Notes under the pieces: model-generated | Told to the model about the DNA's origin: nothing | Seen by the model: only the letters and a program-made list of their open reading frames with translations | Databases searched by the model: none | Translations under genes and position numbers: made by a program | Assembly: GCA_001460835.1 (NCBI GenBank) | Contig: CYKH01001716.1 | Location: 6,460-69,841, forward strand | Direction: 5' to 3' | DNA: 63,382 nucleotides | From: Bodo saltans | Lineage: Eukaryota; Euglenozoa; Kinetoplastea; Eubodonida; Bodonidae | Part shown: piece by piece, positions 16,398 to 25,747 of the stretch | Layout of the letters: every line of letters starts with the position of its first letter | Numbering within the stretch: the first letter of the stretch is position 1

Positions 16398-17126
16398 ATG
16401 CCTAGTGGACCAAAAAATAAGTTTACAAATCGCCACGCCGAAGAGGCGAGAGAGCGTGACAACGATCGTCAGAGTGCTTCCAAAGCTGCAGCAGATAAAG
16501 CTCGCGAGGACGCATTGTGGCAAGACGACGACGCAAAAGCGAAAAAGCGTCAAGACAAGGCTCAGCTTGAGAGCGAGAAGGCTGAGGATATTGAGCGCCG
16601 CCGTGCGGAAAGGCTTCAACAACTGGATGACGAGGACCGTGAACTTTCCAAAGCCAAGGTGCCAGTAAAGGTACAGAAGAGAGTGTTGCAGAAGGACGTG
16701 GCTAAGATGTTAGCCGCGTACGATAAAGAGGCGACAAAGATGCGCCCCACTCTTGACGATGCTCCCCCGGCTTTGCCTACTGGGTCGCAACATGTGAACC
16801 GCAATCGGGAGCATGCGGAGGAAGTAAACGCCTCTGATATCACAGCCGCACTTGCTGCACTTGATTTCTCGAAGGGTATCCCTGACGACAGGCACATTGG
16901 AAAGCGAGCTCGTGTTCTGTATAAGCATTTCTGTGATGAGAACCTCCCAAAGATCAAAGAGGAGCACCGTGGGCTGAAGAGGTCTCAATACAACGACCGC
17001 CTTTGGGATTTGTGGCAAAGCAGTCCCCAGAATCCGTTTGTGCAGCGCAAAGAGTCTCGCAACTCAGACCGCATGCAGGCTGAGAGGGCCTGGTTTGCCG
17101 GCGAAGATGAGGAGGGTGCCGAGTAA
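16398..17126 (+). CDS. CCDC124: CCDC124/Lso2 family ribosome-associated protein
   Basis: 242 residues. The first ~90 are lysine-, arginine- and glutamate-rich coiled coil and include the family's signature aromatic-acidic patch (ALWQDDDAKAKKRQDK). The C-terminal ~80 residues match the conserved domain of CCDC124: DITAALAAL, then a basic helix, LPKIKEEHRGLKRSQYNDRLWDLW, and SPQNPFVQRK at the end. CCDC124 and its yeast relative Lso2 sit in the mRNA channel of idle 80S ribosomes and help them recover from dormancy. The size and domain order fit the family. It lies directly downstream of another ribosome-recovery factor (the ASCC3-like helicase), although in kinetoplastids adjacency carries little functional weight. 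Confidence 0.85.
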   Translation: MPSGPKNKFTNRHAEEARERDNDRQSASKAAADKAREDALWQDDDAKAKKRQDKAQLESEKAEDIERRRAERLQQLDDEDRELSKAKVPVKVQKRVLQKDVAKMLAAYDKEATKMRPTLDDAPPALPTGSQHVNRNREHAEEVNASDITAALAALDFSKGIPDDRHIGKRARVLYKHFCDENLPKIKEEHRGLKRSQYNDRLWDLWQSSPQNPFVQRKESRNSDRMQAERAWFAGEDEEGAE

Positions 17127-17247
17127 CAGAGCCCAATCTTTGTTCGCACATTCCACAAATTGCAGTTTCTTTTATTCTGTTGGTGTTCCATGCGTGATGT
17201 GTGTCAATGCTGCTCGTTTGTATTTCTTTGCTTTGAATTCTTGGGAG

Positions 17248-19119
17248 ATGAGTGAACAGAAGAATAAGGTCACATCGCCTCGAGGGGGGAAGAGTGGGGC
17301 CAAGAAAGAGGCGGAGGTTCTTCCGGATACACAGATGATGGATCTCATGCTCCAAGAGAAGCAAATCGTAGCGACCACATTTGCAAACTTAGAACTGAGC
17401 AACACAAAGAGCGCCCTCTCCAAGTTCATGGAGTTGTACGAAGTCGCCAAGAGGGAAAATGAAGCACTACGGTCCCAATTGAGAGAGAGGGACGAGGATT
17501 CTATTCAGGTGCTTGAGTACCTCAGGATGGAGCTGGCAACGAAGACGACTGCACTAGACTCTGTAGAGCGGCAACTAAAGAACCAAGCCGAAGCGAATGA
17601 AAAGAACATCACATCAGTGACGTCATCCCTTCGGGAGCAGATCGCCACCAAAGACGAGCAACTCTCGTCGCTGAACCAGTCCATCATACGCCTGAGGAAG
17701 GAGCTGGAAGATTTAAGTGTCTTCTCTCGGGAGCGACAAGAGCTCTTGTTGGAGGTGGAGTGCTCGAAAGAATCGCACCAAGCGATGATTGCCAAGTACG
17801 AGCGAGAACTGACAAAGCTACGATTCCAAACCATCGAAGAGAAGGTAAAGTTGAAGGCTGCCGAATCTGAAATGACGAAGAAATTCAATGCTGAGGTCGA
17901 TGCTCGAGCTACGATCCTCGTTGATGTCAAAGCAAAGAGCATTCACGAAAACAATAAAAACTTAGCCCACGACAAAGCACTCCTCGAGAAGGAAGTCAGC
18001 GATCTGGTGACGTTGACGACAGAAGTGCAAGCGGAGTTGAAGGAAGCACAACGCTGCGGAGAAATTGACGTAAGGCTTCAGCAAGAGGCGATGCGACACG
18101 CCGCAAAACTAAACAAAGTTGCGCGCGAATCCGACGCCAAAGCTCAACTGCTAGAAGCGAAATGCCTCAGCATGACGGCAGACAACGAGATGCGCTTGGA
18201 AAGAGAGCGACGTGACCGAGTTGTGGAGGTAGAGCAACTGAAGAGCACCATTTCTTCTCTCAGCACGAACTTGGAGCGTCACCGCCACGAGTTGATTCGT
18301 ACACGTCAGCTATCGCGCACACTGATTGCTCAACGAAGTGAGCTCGAGAACTTTTTCTACGATGCACTGGAGGACGTGAAGCACATGCGGAGCGACACTG
18401 AGACGAAACTAAGCCCAAGACTTGCGCCTTCCTCAAGCATCATGTCGCACACCAGGGGAACCTCTGCACGGAACTGGCACGACCTCACGGAACGCCACAA
18501 GTCAACCAAGACATTTTCTGTGACGCCGATGGAAGTCCTCCCAATGGATGTGCGTCGTTCTTCTCCTAGGCAGCAGTCTCGTGCGATTCGCTCCTCCACC
18601 GTAGGGACCAGCAGTGCACGGTCGGTGCGTAGTACGGATCGCTACCAGCTCCCTGAGTTGGCTCACTCAAGAACGGAGCAGCCGCATCTGGGAGGTGGTG
18701 TGTTTATTACAAGTCCACGAACCGGTGATCCGGAAGAAGCACCAGCCATTCCGTCGCTAAGAGATGACCCCGACCATCACGACATGTTCGAGGCGCCTGA
18801 GGCGGACGCACAACGTTTCACGGACCTCTCTTGGGGAGAAAAAGAATTGGTGATCCGCTCGCTGCTCTTCTACGTCAATCAAATGTTTTATCAACGCCGG
18901 GCAGAAGGGGGCGATACTGACGCTGTGCCAGTCCCACCGGTTGCGCTCCCCTCCCAACTCTCCCATCGAGCAACGAGTGGCAATTCAGCCGTTGGGCGGC
19001 TGCCTCTGTCGATCACGGAGAATAGGAGCATGGGCCCAACTCCCGTGAGCATTCCCACGCTACCCCCACGCCCACCCCTCACAGGAAAAGCAGTGCGGAC
19101 TCCGTCTGCTGCCATGTAG
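17248..19119 (+). CDS. Coiled-coil protein, possible BBOF1-like basal-body factor
   Basis: 623 residues from the ATG in gggagATGagtgaac. The longer upstream frame begins at a non-ATG codon inside the previous gene. Residues ~25-400 are heptad-rich coiled coil (MMDLMLQEKQIVATTF, then RENEALRSQLRERDED). A proline/serine-rich linker follows. Near residue 530 comes a compact conserved-looking motif, LSWGEKELVIRSLLFYVNQMF, which recalls the C-terminal motif of the basal-body orientation factor BBOF1 (CCDC176). That match is from memory and weak, so I would call it only a candidate axonemal or basal-body coiled-coil protein. No enzymatic domain is visible. Confidence 0.6.
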   Translation: MSEQKNKVTSPRGGKSGAKKEAEVLPDTQMMDLMLQEKQIVATTFANLELSNTKSALSKFMELYEVAKRENEALRSQLRERDEDSIQVLEYLRMELATKTTALDSVERQLKNQAEANEKNITSVTSSLREQIATKDEQLSSLNQSIIRLRKELEDLSVFSRERQELLLEVECSKESHQAMIAKYERELTKLRFQTIEEKVKLKAAESEMTKKFNAEVDARATILVDVKAKSIHENNKNLAHDKALLEKEVSDLVTLTTEVQAELKEAQRCGEIDVRLQQEAMRHAAKLNKVARESDAKAQLLEAKCLSMTADNEMRLERERRDRVVEVEQLKSTISSLSTNLERHRHELIRTRQLSRTLIAQRSELENFFYDALEDVKHMRSDTETKLSPRLAPSSSIMSHTRGTSARNWHDLTERHKSTKTFSVTPMEVLPMDVRRSSPRQQSRAIRSSTVGTSSARSVRSTDRYQLPELAHSRTEQPHLGGGVFITSPRTGDPEEAPAIPSLRDDPDHHDMFEAPEADAQRFTDLSWGEKELVIRSLLFYVNQMFYQRRAEGGDTDAVPVPPVALPSQLSHRATSGNSAVGRLPLSITENRSMGPTPVSIPTLPPRPPLTGKAVRTPSAAM

Positions 19120-19164
19120 TGTTCCCAGTGTGTACATGTGACAAGATACTCCGATGCCTTGATT

Positions 19165-19230
19165 GTGTTCTTCCCTTGTTAGTTCGCATACTATTGCTGC
19201 TATTGTTTGTTCTTCTCATTCTCATTGCAG
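19165..19230 (+). promoter_or_regulatory. Predicted trans-splice acceptor of the CysRS gene
   Basis: A long pyrimidine-rich run with ttgtttgttcttctcattct ends in cattgcag, with AG at 19229-19230. That leaves a ~56-nt leader before the ATG at 19287. The open frame continues upstream from the previous stop but contains this acceptor, so the upstream part is not protein. Confidence 0.65.
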
Positions 19231-19286
19231 AAGTAAAAACGAGGCGACTACTTGTGCAGTCGTTGTTGGTCCACAACAACAAACTG

Positions 19287-21605
19287 ATGAGCACCTTTGA
19301 TATCGTTGATGGGTTGGACAAGGCGGGAGTTAAGAGGGACAACCACCCCAAGTGGTACCCTCCCACCAACTCCGACGGTGTTGGGTTGATGGTGAGGAAT
19401 TCCTTGACGGAGACGTTGGAGCCTTTTGCTCCTCGCAACGGTCGCCAAGTGAAGTGGTACACCTGCGGCCCCACCGTCTACGATGCATCGCACATGGGAC
19501 ATGCCCGCGCATATCTCACGTTTGATATTCTGCGGCGCATTATGGAGGACTACTTTGGGTACAGCGTTCAATACCAAATGAACATCACTGACATTGACGA
19601 TAAGATCATCAAGCGTGCTCGAGTGAACAAACTAGTGGACGACTACAAGGCGTCATTGGGCACTGGTGCGACTGCATTCACTGAGCTGCAGGCTTTTGTT
19701 AGCCAGGCTGTAGACAAGGCCGAGACTTCTCTGATCGCGAAGATTGCTGCGTTGTCCGCCCCAGCAGAGAACATCTCGTCCCGAGCGGCCACAGAGCGAG
19801 AGGAGAAGCTCAAGGAGTCCGAGCTCAAGCGCGATCAACTCCAAGGCACGAAGGTGAAGATCGCGGCAGCGACCAAAGCCTCAGACTTCAACGGTCTGTT
19901 CGACGCTGCCACTGGCGTCGTTGGCGAACTGTTGGACTCGCTTAAAGGCCACACCATCACTGACCACAGCATTTTCGATGAGCACTCTCGCAAGTTCGAG
20001 CGCATGTTCTTCGAAGACTGCCAGAAGCTTGGCATTCGCGAACCGGATGTTGTCACTCGTGTCACGGAATACGTTCCCCAAGTCGTAGACTTCATCAAGA
20101 AGATTGAAAGCAACGGCTTTGCGTACAAGGGCGAGACGTCTGTGTTCTTTGACACCGAGGCGTTCACTGCTGCTGGATACAGCTACGCCAAGCTGAAGGG
20201 AGGAGCTGATAAGAACACCAGCGAGGAGGAGATGGCCGAGGGCGAGGGCACACTGTCTAAAGGCGTTACTGGTGAGAAGAAGAGCGCCAACGACTTCGCG
20301 CTTTGGAAATTTTCGAAGCCCGGTGAGCCAAGCTGGCCGTCCCCGTGGGGGGAGGGGCGCCCTGGATGGCACATTGAGTGCTCCGTCATGGCCTCTGATA
20401 TTCTTGGCGATAACATGGACATTCACGGCGGAGGTTGGGACCTTAAGTTTCCCCACCACGACAATGAGTGCGCCCAGTCTGAGGCTCACTTCTGCCAGCA
20501 CCAGTGGGTGAATTACTTCTTCCACTGCGGCCACTTGCACATCAAAGGTCTCAAGATGAGCAAGAGCCTCAAGAACTTTATCACGATCCGCCAAGCTCTT
20601 GGCGATGAGCTCGGCGTGTCCCCTCGCATCATGCGTCTGTTGTTCCTTGCGTTCCCATGGGATAAGCAAATGAACTTCGGTGATGATAGCCTGAAGGAGG
20701 CCGCCGAACGTGATCGCGTCCTTCGTGCTTTCTTTGGAAGCATTGATGTTGCATTGCGCAAGGACTACTACGGATCGACTCAAGGGTTTAACCAAGCGGA
20801 TCGTGCCCTCAACGCCAAGTGGGTCGAGGTTGAGCAGCGTGTGCACTCTGCACTCCAACAGAACTTCGATACCCCCAGTGTCATCATCGCTCTGTTTGAA
20901 CTCGTTGCACACACCAACCAGTACCTCTTGAGCGATGATCGCGTCAGTGGCACGCTTGTGCGCAAGGTGGCAACCTACATCACCAAGATCCTGCGTGTGT
21001 TCGGCGTGATTCAGGGCTCGGATGCCATCGGCTACGTGGCCAGCTCCGACTCTCGTCTTGCCCCCGCGTTGGATGTCTTCACCCGCTTCCGCGACGAGGT
21101 CAGGAGCAAGGCGAAAGAGGTGCAGCAGATGCCGGCCTTCCTCCCCCTGTGCGACGCCATCAGGGATGAGTGGTTGATCCCTGCAGGTGTCCGCCTAGAG
21201 GACAAGCCCGGTGGTGGTGCGACGACGTGGAAGGTTGACGAGCCTGAGCTCCTGCAAAAAGAATCCGATGCGCGCAAGGCTGCACTGATCTCAGATCGCC
21301 TGAAGAAGATCCAAAACCAGATTGAGACGAAACGAAAGGTGGTGGTCAAGTGGGAACAGTACGTGGCTCCCCCAACTGACTTGTTCCGTAGCGAGACGGA
21401 GAAGTACAGCGCCTTCGACGAGTCCGGCATTCCCACCAAAGATGCGAAGGGCGAAGACGTTGGTGCATCAACGGTGAAGAAGCTGAAGAAGGAGCAAGAT
21501 AAATACGCCACGAGCCACAACGAACTAGCAGCAAAGGGTGGCGTTGAGTGGCTGCGTGAGCAAAGGCAAGAGCTTGCGGATCTGGAGGCGCAACTGTCTG
21601 CCTGA
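19287..21605 (+). CDS. CARS: Cysteinyl-tRNA synthetase
   Basis: 772 residues. It charges tRNA-Cys with cysteine (class Ia). The HIGH-type site HMGH is at 69-72, preceded by the zinc-ligand cysteine of WYTCGPTVYD (C60). The other zinc-site elements are visible in GWHIECS and HHDNECAQSE. KMSKS is at 423-427. An insertion of roughly 80-100 residues separates the two halves of the Rossmann fold (the low-complexity KLKESELKRDQL area and beyond), as in other eukaryotic CysRSs. The C-terminal ~120 residues are charged and coiled-coil-like. The start follows a clear acceptor AG. No mitochondrial presequence is obvious, although a single gene may serve both compartments. Confidence 0.96.
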   Translation: MSTFDIVDGLDKAGVKRDNHPKWYPPTNSDGVGLMVRNSLTETLEPFAPRNGRQVKWYTCGPTVYDASHMGHARAYLTFDILRRIMEDYFGYSVQYQMNITDIDDKIIKRARVNKLVDDYKASLGTGATAFTELQAFVSQAVDKAETSLIAKIAALSAPAENISSRAATEREEKLKESELKRDQLQGTKVKIAAATKASDFNGLFDAATGVVGELLDSLKGHTITDHSIFDEHSRKFERMFFEDCQKLGIREPDVVTRVTEYVPQVVDFIKKIESNGFAYKGETSVFFDTEAFTAAGYSYAKLKGGADKNTSEEEMAEGEGTLSKGVTGEKKSANDFALWKFSKPGEPSWPSPWGEGRPGWHIECSVMASDILGDNMDIHGGGWDLKFPHHDNECAQSEAHFCQHQWVNYFFHCGHLHIKGLKMSKSLKNFITIRQALGDELGVSPRIMRLLFLAFPWDKQMNFGDDSLKEAAERDRVLRAFFGSIDVALRKDYYGSTQGFNQADRALNAKWVEVEQRVHSALQQNFDTPSVIIALFELVAHTNQYLLSDDRVSGTLVRKVATYITKILRVFGVIQGSDAIGYVASSDSRLAPALDVFTRFRDEVRSKAKEVQQMPAFLPLCDAIRDEWLIPAGVRLEDKPGGGATTWKVDEPELLQKESDARKAALISDRLKKIQNQIETKRKVVVKWEQYVAPPTDLFRSETEKYSAFDESGIPTKDAKGEDVGASTVKKLKKEQDKYATSHNELAAKGGVEWLREQRQELADLEAQLSA

Positions 21606-21747
21606 AACCTTTGCACAACATTTGTCACGGTAAGGAGATGAAGTATTCACCAACCATTAAACACATCCACCATCTCATGAAATATCACTTGTTACGATGA
21701 ATGACAATTTTTATTTGTTCTTCTCGTTGGGGAAATAATGCAGGCAG

Positions 21748-24327
21748 ATGCAATCGTCTAACCTCTTCCATGATGACCTTGGGGACCTTGACGCATTGAT
21801 GAGTCAAATGAATAGTCGGCCGGCAGCGACACCGCCGTTTGTTGGCTTCAATCCCTCCCCAATTGTCACCACTTCTGCTGCTCCGACGCCAAGGTGGGGT
21901 AGTGGTCAGGACGAGGGGAAGGCTCCGCTGTCGTCACGTGCAGGTCGCCGTGCTACCGTTACGATTGTCGAGCCAGAGCTTCCCCTCCAGACACCTCGGT
22001 CACAGACGCCTCAGCCGCAAGCAACACCCGTACACACCCCTCCTCCAGTAGTGGCTGAGCGGCGCCCATCTCTTGGCAGCTGGCTAGACGAAGACGATGC
22101 GCCACCACAACCGCCACTGAGTAACCCTGTGCAGGGGCATGCACTGCCATTCCCGGGACCCCACTCTCAACCTCACACCACAGCATCTCCACCAGTATCT
22201 GTTTCAGTGCTGCCCTCGCCGCAAGAATTGCAAGCATTAGAAGAGGAGCGCCTGCTCAAAGAAGAGCTGATGTTGCTCGCTGAGATCCGACAAGTTGAAC
22301 TAGACATCGCGTCGGAACAATCTCGAGTGGAAACTACCAACGTCAAACTAGAGGCGGAGTTGCTCAACATTGAGGCGCAGCTACACATCAAAGAGGCAGC
22401 GGTCATCTCTGCGCAAAGCGACTGTGCTAACAAACTGGACGAAGCGAAGCAATTTCATCAACGTCGGGAGGATACTCTACGCACACAGCAAGCCAACGAT
22501 GCAGTGGAGGCCGACACTGCATTCCGACAATCTATTGCGTCTCGCATGGAGCGTAGCATGTCGCTCATTCAGCAGCAGATCGATGACGTTCACAAGGCAC
22601 TGGCGAAACTAGAGAATCAAAAAGCCCTTGTGATTGGGTCGAATCCTCACTCAGTTGCTGCGGTGTCCATAGCGGTGGACGATGGAACGTTAACCCTCAC
22701 GCAGAAACTTGACCTTGGCGTGGAGTTGGTAGCCGGCTTCACCGCCCAGCATCTGGATGCACTGCGCAACAACATTGGTCACTACATGCGCAAAGAGACA
22801 ACAGATGCAGCTCACGGCGTGTGGGAGCACCATCGAAAAGCGTTTTCTGAGGAAAGCACGCAACGACGCTCAAAGTTTGTGTCCTTTTTAGAAAGCGCAG
22901 TGTCTAAATTCACTGCATTTATGGAAGACCGTCAAACAGTCAGGGCAACAGAAGTGAAGAAATTTAGACAAGTGTCGGAGGGGATGAGCGCCGCCCTGCG
23001 CGAGCGTTGGAGCTCGCGCACTGAGGAGCGTAACAAGTCCCTCACCGCGACGTACGCAGACCATTCCGCTGCTTTCGATGCAGAAGCCAACAGCTCGTGT
23101 ACTTTCTTAGAAAGGAAGTTCTCCGCCATTCAGCAGAGCGACGAGAGCATTGAACGCCAAAGGCTCGCGGACTTGCAGCATCGAAATGAAATCGAAACGA
23201 AAGTAACTCAAAACTTAAAGCAAACAGAGGCGGAGACATTATCAGAACGCAATCAGCGCCTGCAGCAGCAGCTCGTGGAGTTGTCCTCGGATGTCACACA
23301 CGCCCCAGGTGTGAACGGCATCAGCCATTCAACGGTATCTACCATCCTCCAGGATATTCAGAACCTTCATGAAGATGTGTGCAACAAGATCCGCATGGCC
23401 ACCTCATGCGCACGATTGCTACACTCTGACGATTCACTGCTGGATACCGCAACGGAGGGCTTTAGTGAAGCTGAGCGAGAGCTCTTGCTGTTGCTTCGCG
23501 AAAAACGCTCCGTCGTCGAGTCTCTCAGCTCCGAAGTAAAAGCCCAATGGGACTCACTCACTCACCAACGTCATCATTGTGGCGCACTGCGCACTCGTCT
23601 CGCTGCCGCTGTGGAAGATGAGGCCGCTGCAGTGCACGACCATCGCCTTCTTCAAGCGTCTGAGTACGCACGGCTCGATATGATCCGCTCATCATGGGAG
23701 AAGGAATATCAAAAAGTGTTAGGCACCGCAACGCTCGACGCGGAGTGGAGTGGGCTGCTGTCTGTCGCTGAGGCGATTGCTGCTAAAGTCGCTGCAGTTG
23801 AGGGCTGCAGCGCCACGAACCGGCGTCAACTTATTTCCCAGCGACGCCTTCAGCAACAAGACGAAGTGATCCGTTGCACCGAACACCAAAAACTACAGGA
23901 AATCTGGGTAGCTCTGTACGATCGTATTTTATCGCTAAACGACAAGATTTACTCTGTCTCGTCGTACCAGACAAATGTTGGAATTGAGTCCGCTAAGCTT
24001 GAACTTGAGCGAATGACCCATGAAGCACAGCGGGACGAGTTCCGAGCAAAGTTTACTGCGATGGAAGAAGTGTCCCAACGTGTGGAGCGTGATTCAGCGC
24101 AAGCGCTGGCAATGAAATTGCGAACCGAAGACGAAGTCCGACAGATCGCCAAGGAGCACGATGCCATCATACTAGAGCAACGGAAATTATCGGCACTGCA
24201 GTCAGAGTTGTTGCAAAGGCAACGCGACGTGATGGAGCGGAAAGACACCCTTCACAACAACAGCAGCAAAGCACTACCGATGGCCCCCCATCGGTCACCC
24301 TTCGCTGACTTGTTGATTGCCGCCTAG
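21748..24327 (+). CDS. Large coiled-coil protein, FBF1-like at best
   Basis: 859 residues. The N-terminus is short and acidic (FHDDLGDLDALMSQM). Residues ~30-170 are Pro/Ser/Thr-rich and look disordered. From about 160 to the end it is nearly uninterrupted helical coiled coil, with a dense C-terminal segment (LEQRKLSALQSELLQRQRDV). This arrangement resembles FBF1, a transition-fibre protein of the ciliary base, but I see no diagnostic motif. The ATG at 21748 lies right against candidate acceptor AGs at 21742-21743 and 21746-21747. An upstream out-of-frame ATG at 21738 would be removed if either site is used. Confidence 0.7.
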   Translation: MQSSNLFHDDLGDLDALMSQMNSRPAATPPFVGFNPSPIVTTSAAPTPRWGSGQDEGKAPLSSRAGRRATVTIVEPELPLQTPRSQTPQPQATPVHTPPPVVAERRPSLGSWLDEDDAPPQPPLSNPVQGHALPFPGPHSQPHTTASPPVSVSVLPSPQELQALEEERLLKEELMLLAEIRQVELDIASEQSRVETTNVKLEAELLNIEAQLHIKEAAVISAQSDCANKLDEAKQFHQRREDTLRTQQANDAVEADTAFRQSIASRMERSMSLIQQQIDDVHKALAKLENQKALVIGSNPHSVAAVSIAVDDGTLTLTQKLDLGVELVAGFTAQHLDALRNNIGHYMRKETTDAAHGVWEHHRKAFSEESTQRRSKFVSFLESAVSKFTAFMEDRQTVRATEVKKFRQVSEGMSAALRERWSSRTEERNKSLTATYADHSAAFDAEANSSCTFLERKFSAIQQSDESIERQRLADLQHRNEIETKVTQNLKQTEAETLSERNQRLQQQLVELSSDVTHAPGVNGISHSTVSTILQDIQNLHEDVCNKIRMATSCARLLHSDDSLLDTATEGFSEAERELLLLLREKRSVVESLSSEVKAQWDSLTHQRHHCGALRTRLAAAVEDEAAAVHDHRLLQASEYARLDMIRSSWEKEYQKVLGTATLDAEWSGLLSVAEAIAAKVAAVEGCSATNRRQLISQRRLQQQDEVIRCTEHQKLQEIWVALYDRILSLNDKIYSVSSYQTNVGIESAKLELERMTHEAQRDEFRAKFTAMEEVSQRVERDSAQALAMKLRTEDEVRQIAKEHDAIILEQRKLSALQSELLQRQRDVMERKDTLHNNSSKALPMAPHRSPFADLLIAA

Positions 24328-24449
24328 TGTGGGCACGCAGTAGATACACACCATACATACATGCACTTGTTCTAGACAGTTCAGTAACAGGTCGGTGACC
24401 AATGTGGTGTAACATTGGATCTGTTTGTGATTGAATTATCTTGATTTTG

Positions 24450-24471
24450 AGTCTTTTTCTCCTTCTTCTAG
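24450..24471 (+). promoter_or_regulatory. Predicted trans-splice acceptor of eL18 copy 1
   Basis: The run gtctttttctccttcttctag has AG at 24470-24471. It leaves a 12-nt purine-rich leader before the ATG at 24484. Confidence 0.7.
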
Positions 24472-24483
24472 AAAGAAAATAAG

Positions 24484-25080
24484 ATGGGCGTTGATCTCAC
24501 CGGTATCCAGAAGAAGAAGCGGACCATCCGCCACCACACGCTCTCGACGAACCCCTACGTCAAGCTGTTGGTGAAGCTGTACAAGTTCCTTGCCCAGCGC
24601 ACGAACTCTGGGTTCAACAAGAATGTGTACGAGCGCCTCATCAAGAGCCGCAACAACCGCGCGCCCATCTCCCTGAGCCGCGTTGCCACCGTGCTCAAGC
24701 GCAAGACCGTCTGGCTTGAGGATGCCAAGAAGGCCCCCATCGCCGTCATCGTCGGTGATGTCCTCGATGACATCCGCCTGTCGAAGATCCCCGCGATCCG
24801 CATTGCCGCCCTGCGCTTCTCCAAGAGCGCCCGCGCTCGCATTGCCGCCGCCGGAGGTGAGTGCATCACCTTCGACCAGCTCGCTCTGATTGCCCCGACC
24901 GGCAAGAACACCCTGCTGCTCCGTGGTCGCAAGAGCGGACGCGAGTCCATCAAGCACTTCGGCGCTGCTGGTAAGCCCGGTAGCCACGCCAAGGCCCGCG
25001 TCTCCAGCCGCGGTGCCGAGGTTGCTCGCGGACGCCGCAACAGCAAGGCATACAAGAGCAAGGCCTTCAAGCACCAGTAA
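24484..25080 (+). CDS. RPL18: 60S ribosomal protein eL18 (copy 1)
   Basis: 198 residues, close to the usual eL18 length. It is a structural protein of the large cytosolic subunit. Family signatures are the MGVDL start, LLVKLYKFLAQRTNSGFN, ISLSRV, ITFDQLAL and the basic C-terminal tail GRRNSKAYKSKAFKH. The codons are strongly C/G-ending, unlike the neighbouring coiled-coil genes, as expected of a highly expressed gene. It forms a tandem pair with the gapped copy at 25201. Tandem copies of ribosomal protein genes are common in kinetoplastids, where dosage replaces promoter strength. Confidence 0.97.
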   Translation: MGVDLTGIQKKKRTIRHHTLSTNPYVKLLVKLYKFLAQRTNSGFNKNVYERLIKSRNNRAPISLSRVATVLKRKTVWLEDAKKAPIAVIVGDVLDDIRLSKIPAIRIAALRFSKSARARIAAAGGECITFDQLALIAPTGKNTLLLRGRKSGRESIKHFGAAGKPGSHAKARVSSRGAEVARGRRNSKAYKSKAFKHQ

Positions 25081-25166
25081 CCTCGTAATTGTGGATCGCC
25101 AGCTAAAAAAAAAACATAATACCTTTGCTAATGTTACGACTTTGAAGTGAAACCATGCGTGACATT

Positions 25167-25187
25167 CGATTGCTTTTTGATTTGCAG
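25167..25187 (+). promoter_or_regulatory. Predicted trans-splice acceptor of eL18 copy 2
   Basis: The run tcgattgctttttgatttgc precedes AG at 25186-25187, with a 13-nt leader before the second eL18 ATG. This acceptor differs in sequence from that of copy 1 (24450-24471), so the duplicated units keep separate processing signals. Confidence 0.65.
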
Positions 25188-25200
25188 GAGAGGAGACACA

Positions 25201-25598
25201 ATGGGCGTTGATCTCACCNNNNNNNNNNNNNNNNNNNNNNNNNNNNNNNNNNNNNNNNNNNNNNNNNNNNNNNNNNNNNNNNNNNNNNNNNNNNNNNNNN
25301 NNNNNNNNNNNNNNNNNNNNNNNNNNNNNNNNNNNNNNNNNNNNNNNNNNNNNNNNNNNNNNNNNNNNNNNNNNNNNNNNNNNNNNNNNNNNNNNNNNNN
25401 NNNNNNNNNNNNNNNNNNNNNNNNNNNNNNNNNNNNNNNNNNNNNNNNNNNNNNNNNNNNNNNNNNNNNNNNNNNNNNNNNNNNNNNNNNNNNNNNNNNN
25501 NNNNNNNNNNNNNNNNNNTCTCCAGCCGCGGTGCCGAGGTTGCTCGCGGACGCCGCAACAGCAAGGCATACAGGAGCAAGGCCTTCAAGCACCAGTAG
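25201..25598 (+). CDS. RPL18: 60S ribosomal protein eL18 (copy 2, interrupted by assembly gap)
   Basis: The first 18 bases equal the start of copy 1. The last 80 bases match 25001-25080 except for one coding change, AAG to AGG (Lys to Arg, YKSK to YRSK), and a TAG instead of TAA stop. The middle is unsequenced. As drawn, the gene is 398 nt, which is not a multiple of three. Copy 1 has 499 nt between the same boundaries, so a true gap of 499 nt instead of 300 would restore a 198-codon gene. I therefore regard it as a probably intact second eL18 gene and not a pseudogene, but the interior is unseen. Confidence 0.8.
25219..25518. other. Assembly gap (300 N)
   Basis: Exactly 300 unknown bases inside eL18 copy 2. 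The round number and the frame mismatch indicate an estimated or placeholder size. A collapse of near-identical tandem eL18 copies is the likely cause, and more than two copies may exist. Confidence 0.95.
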
Positions 25599-25747
25599 GG
25601 TCGTCCCTCCAATGGTTCATTGTGTTATGTTCTTTTGATCATTCTACAGTCTCTCGCCACCCATTTCATTTGGAAACCTGGATCCTTCCTTGCCCGTATC
25701 CTCTTCCTTACTCTTGAAACATTTGATAGATATCGAACATTAGTGTT
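25599..25747. other. Intergenic region after the eL18 pair
   Basis: Contains a C/T-rich run (ctggatccttccttgcccgtatcctcttccttactcttg, about 25679-25717) and a late AG at 25742-25743, four bases before the next ATG. No gene is seen. Confidence 0.4.

Noticed and set aside
17038-17247. N-terminal extension of the coiled-coil gene
   Set aside because: It starts at a non-ATG codon inside the CCDC124-like gene and spans the acceptor region.
19119-19286. Hydrophobic N-terminal extension of CysRS that could pass for a signal anchor
   Set aside because: The segment is the translated pyrimidine tract and contains the acceptor AG at 19229, so it would not be in the mature mRNA.
24436-25569. 377-codon reverse frame across the two eL18 genes
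   Set aside because: It runs through the 300-N gap and is the antisense of the ribosomal protein genes.
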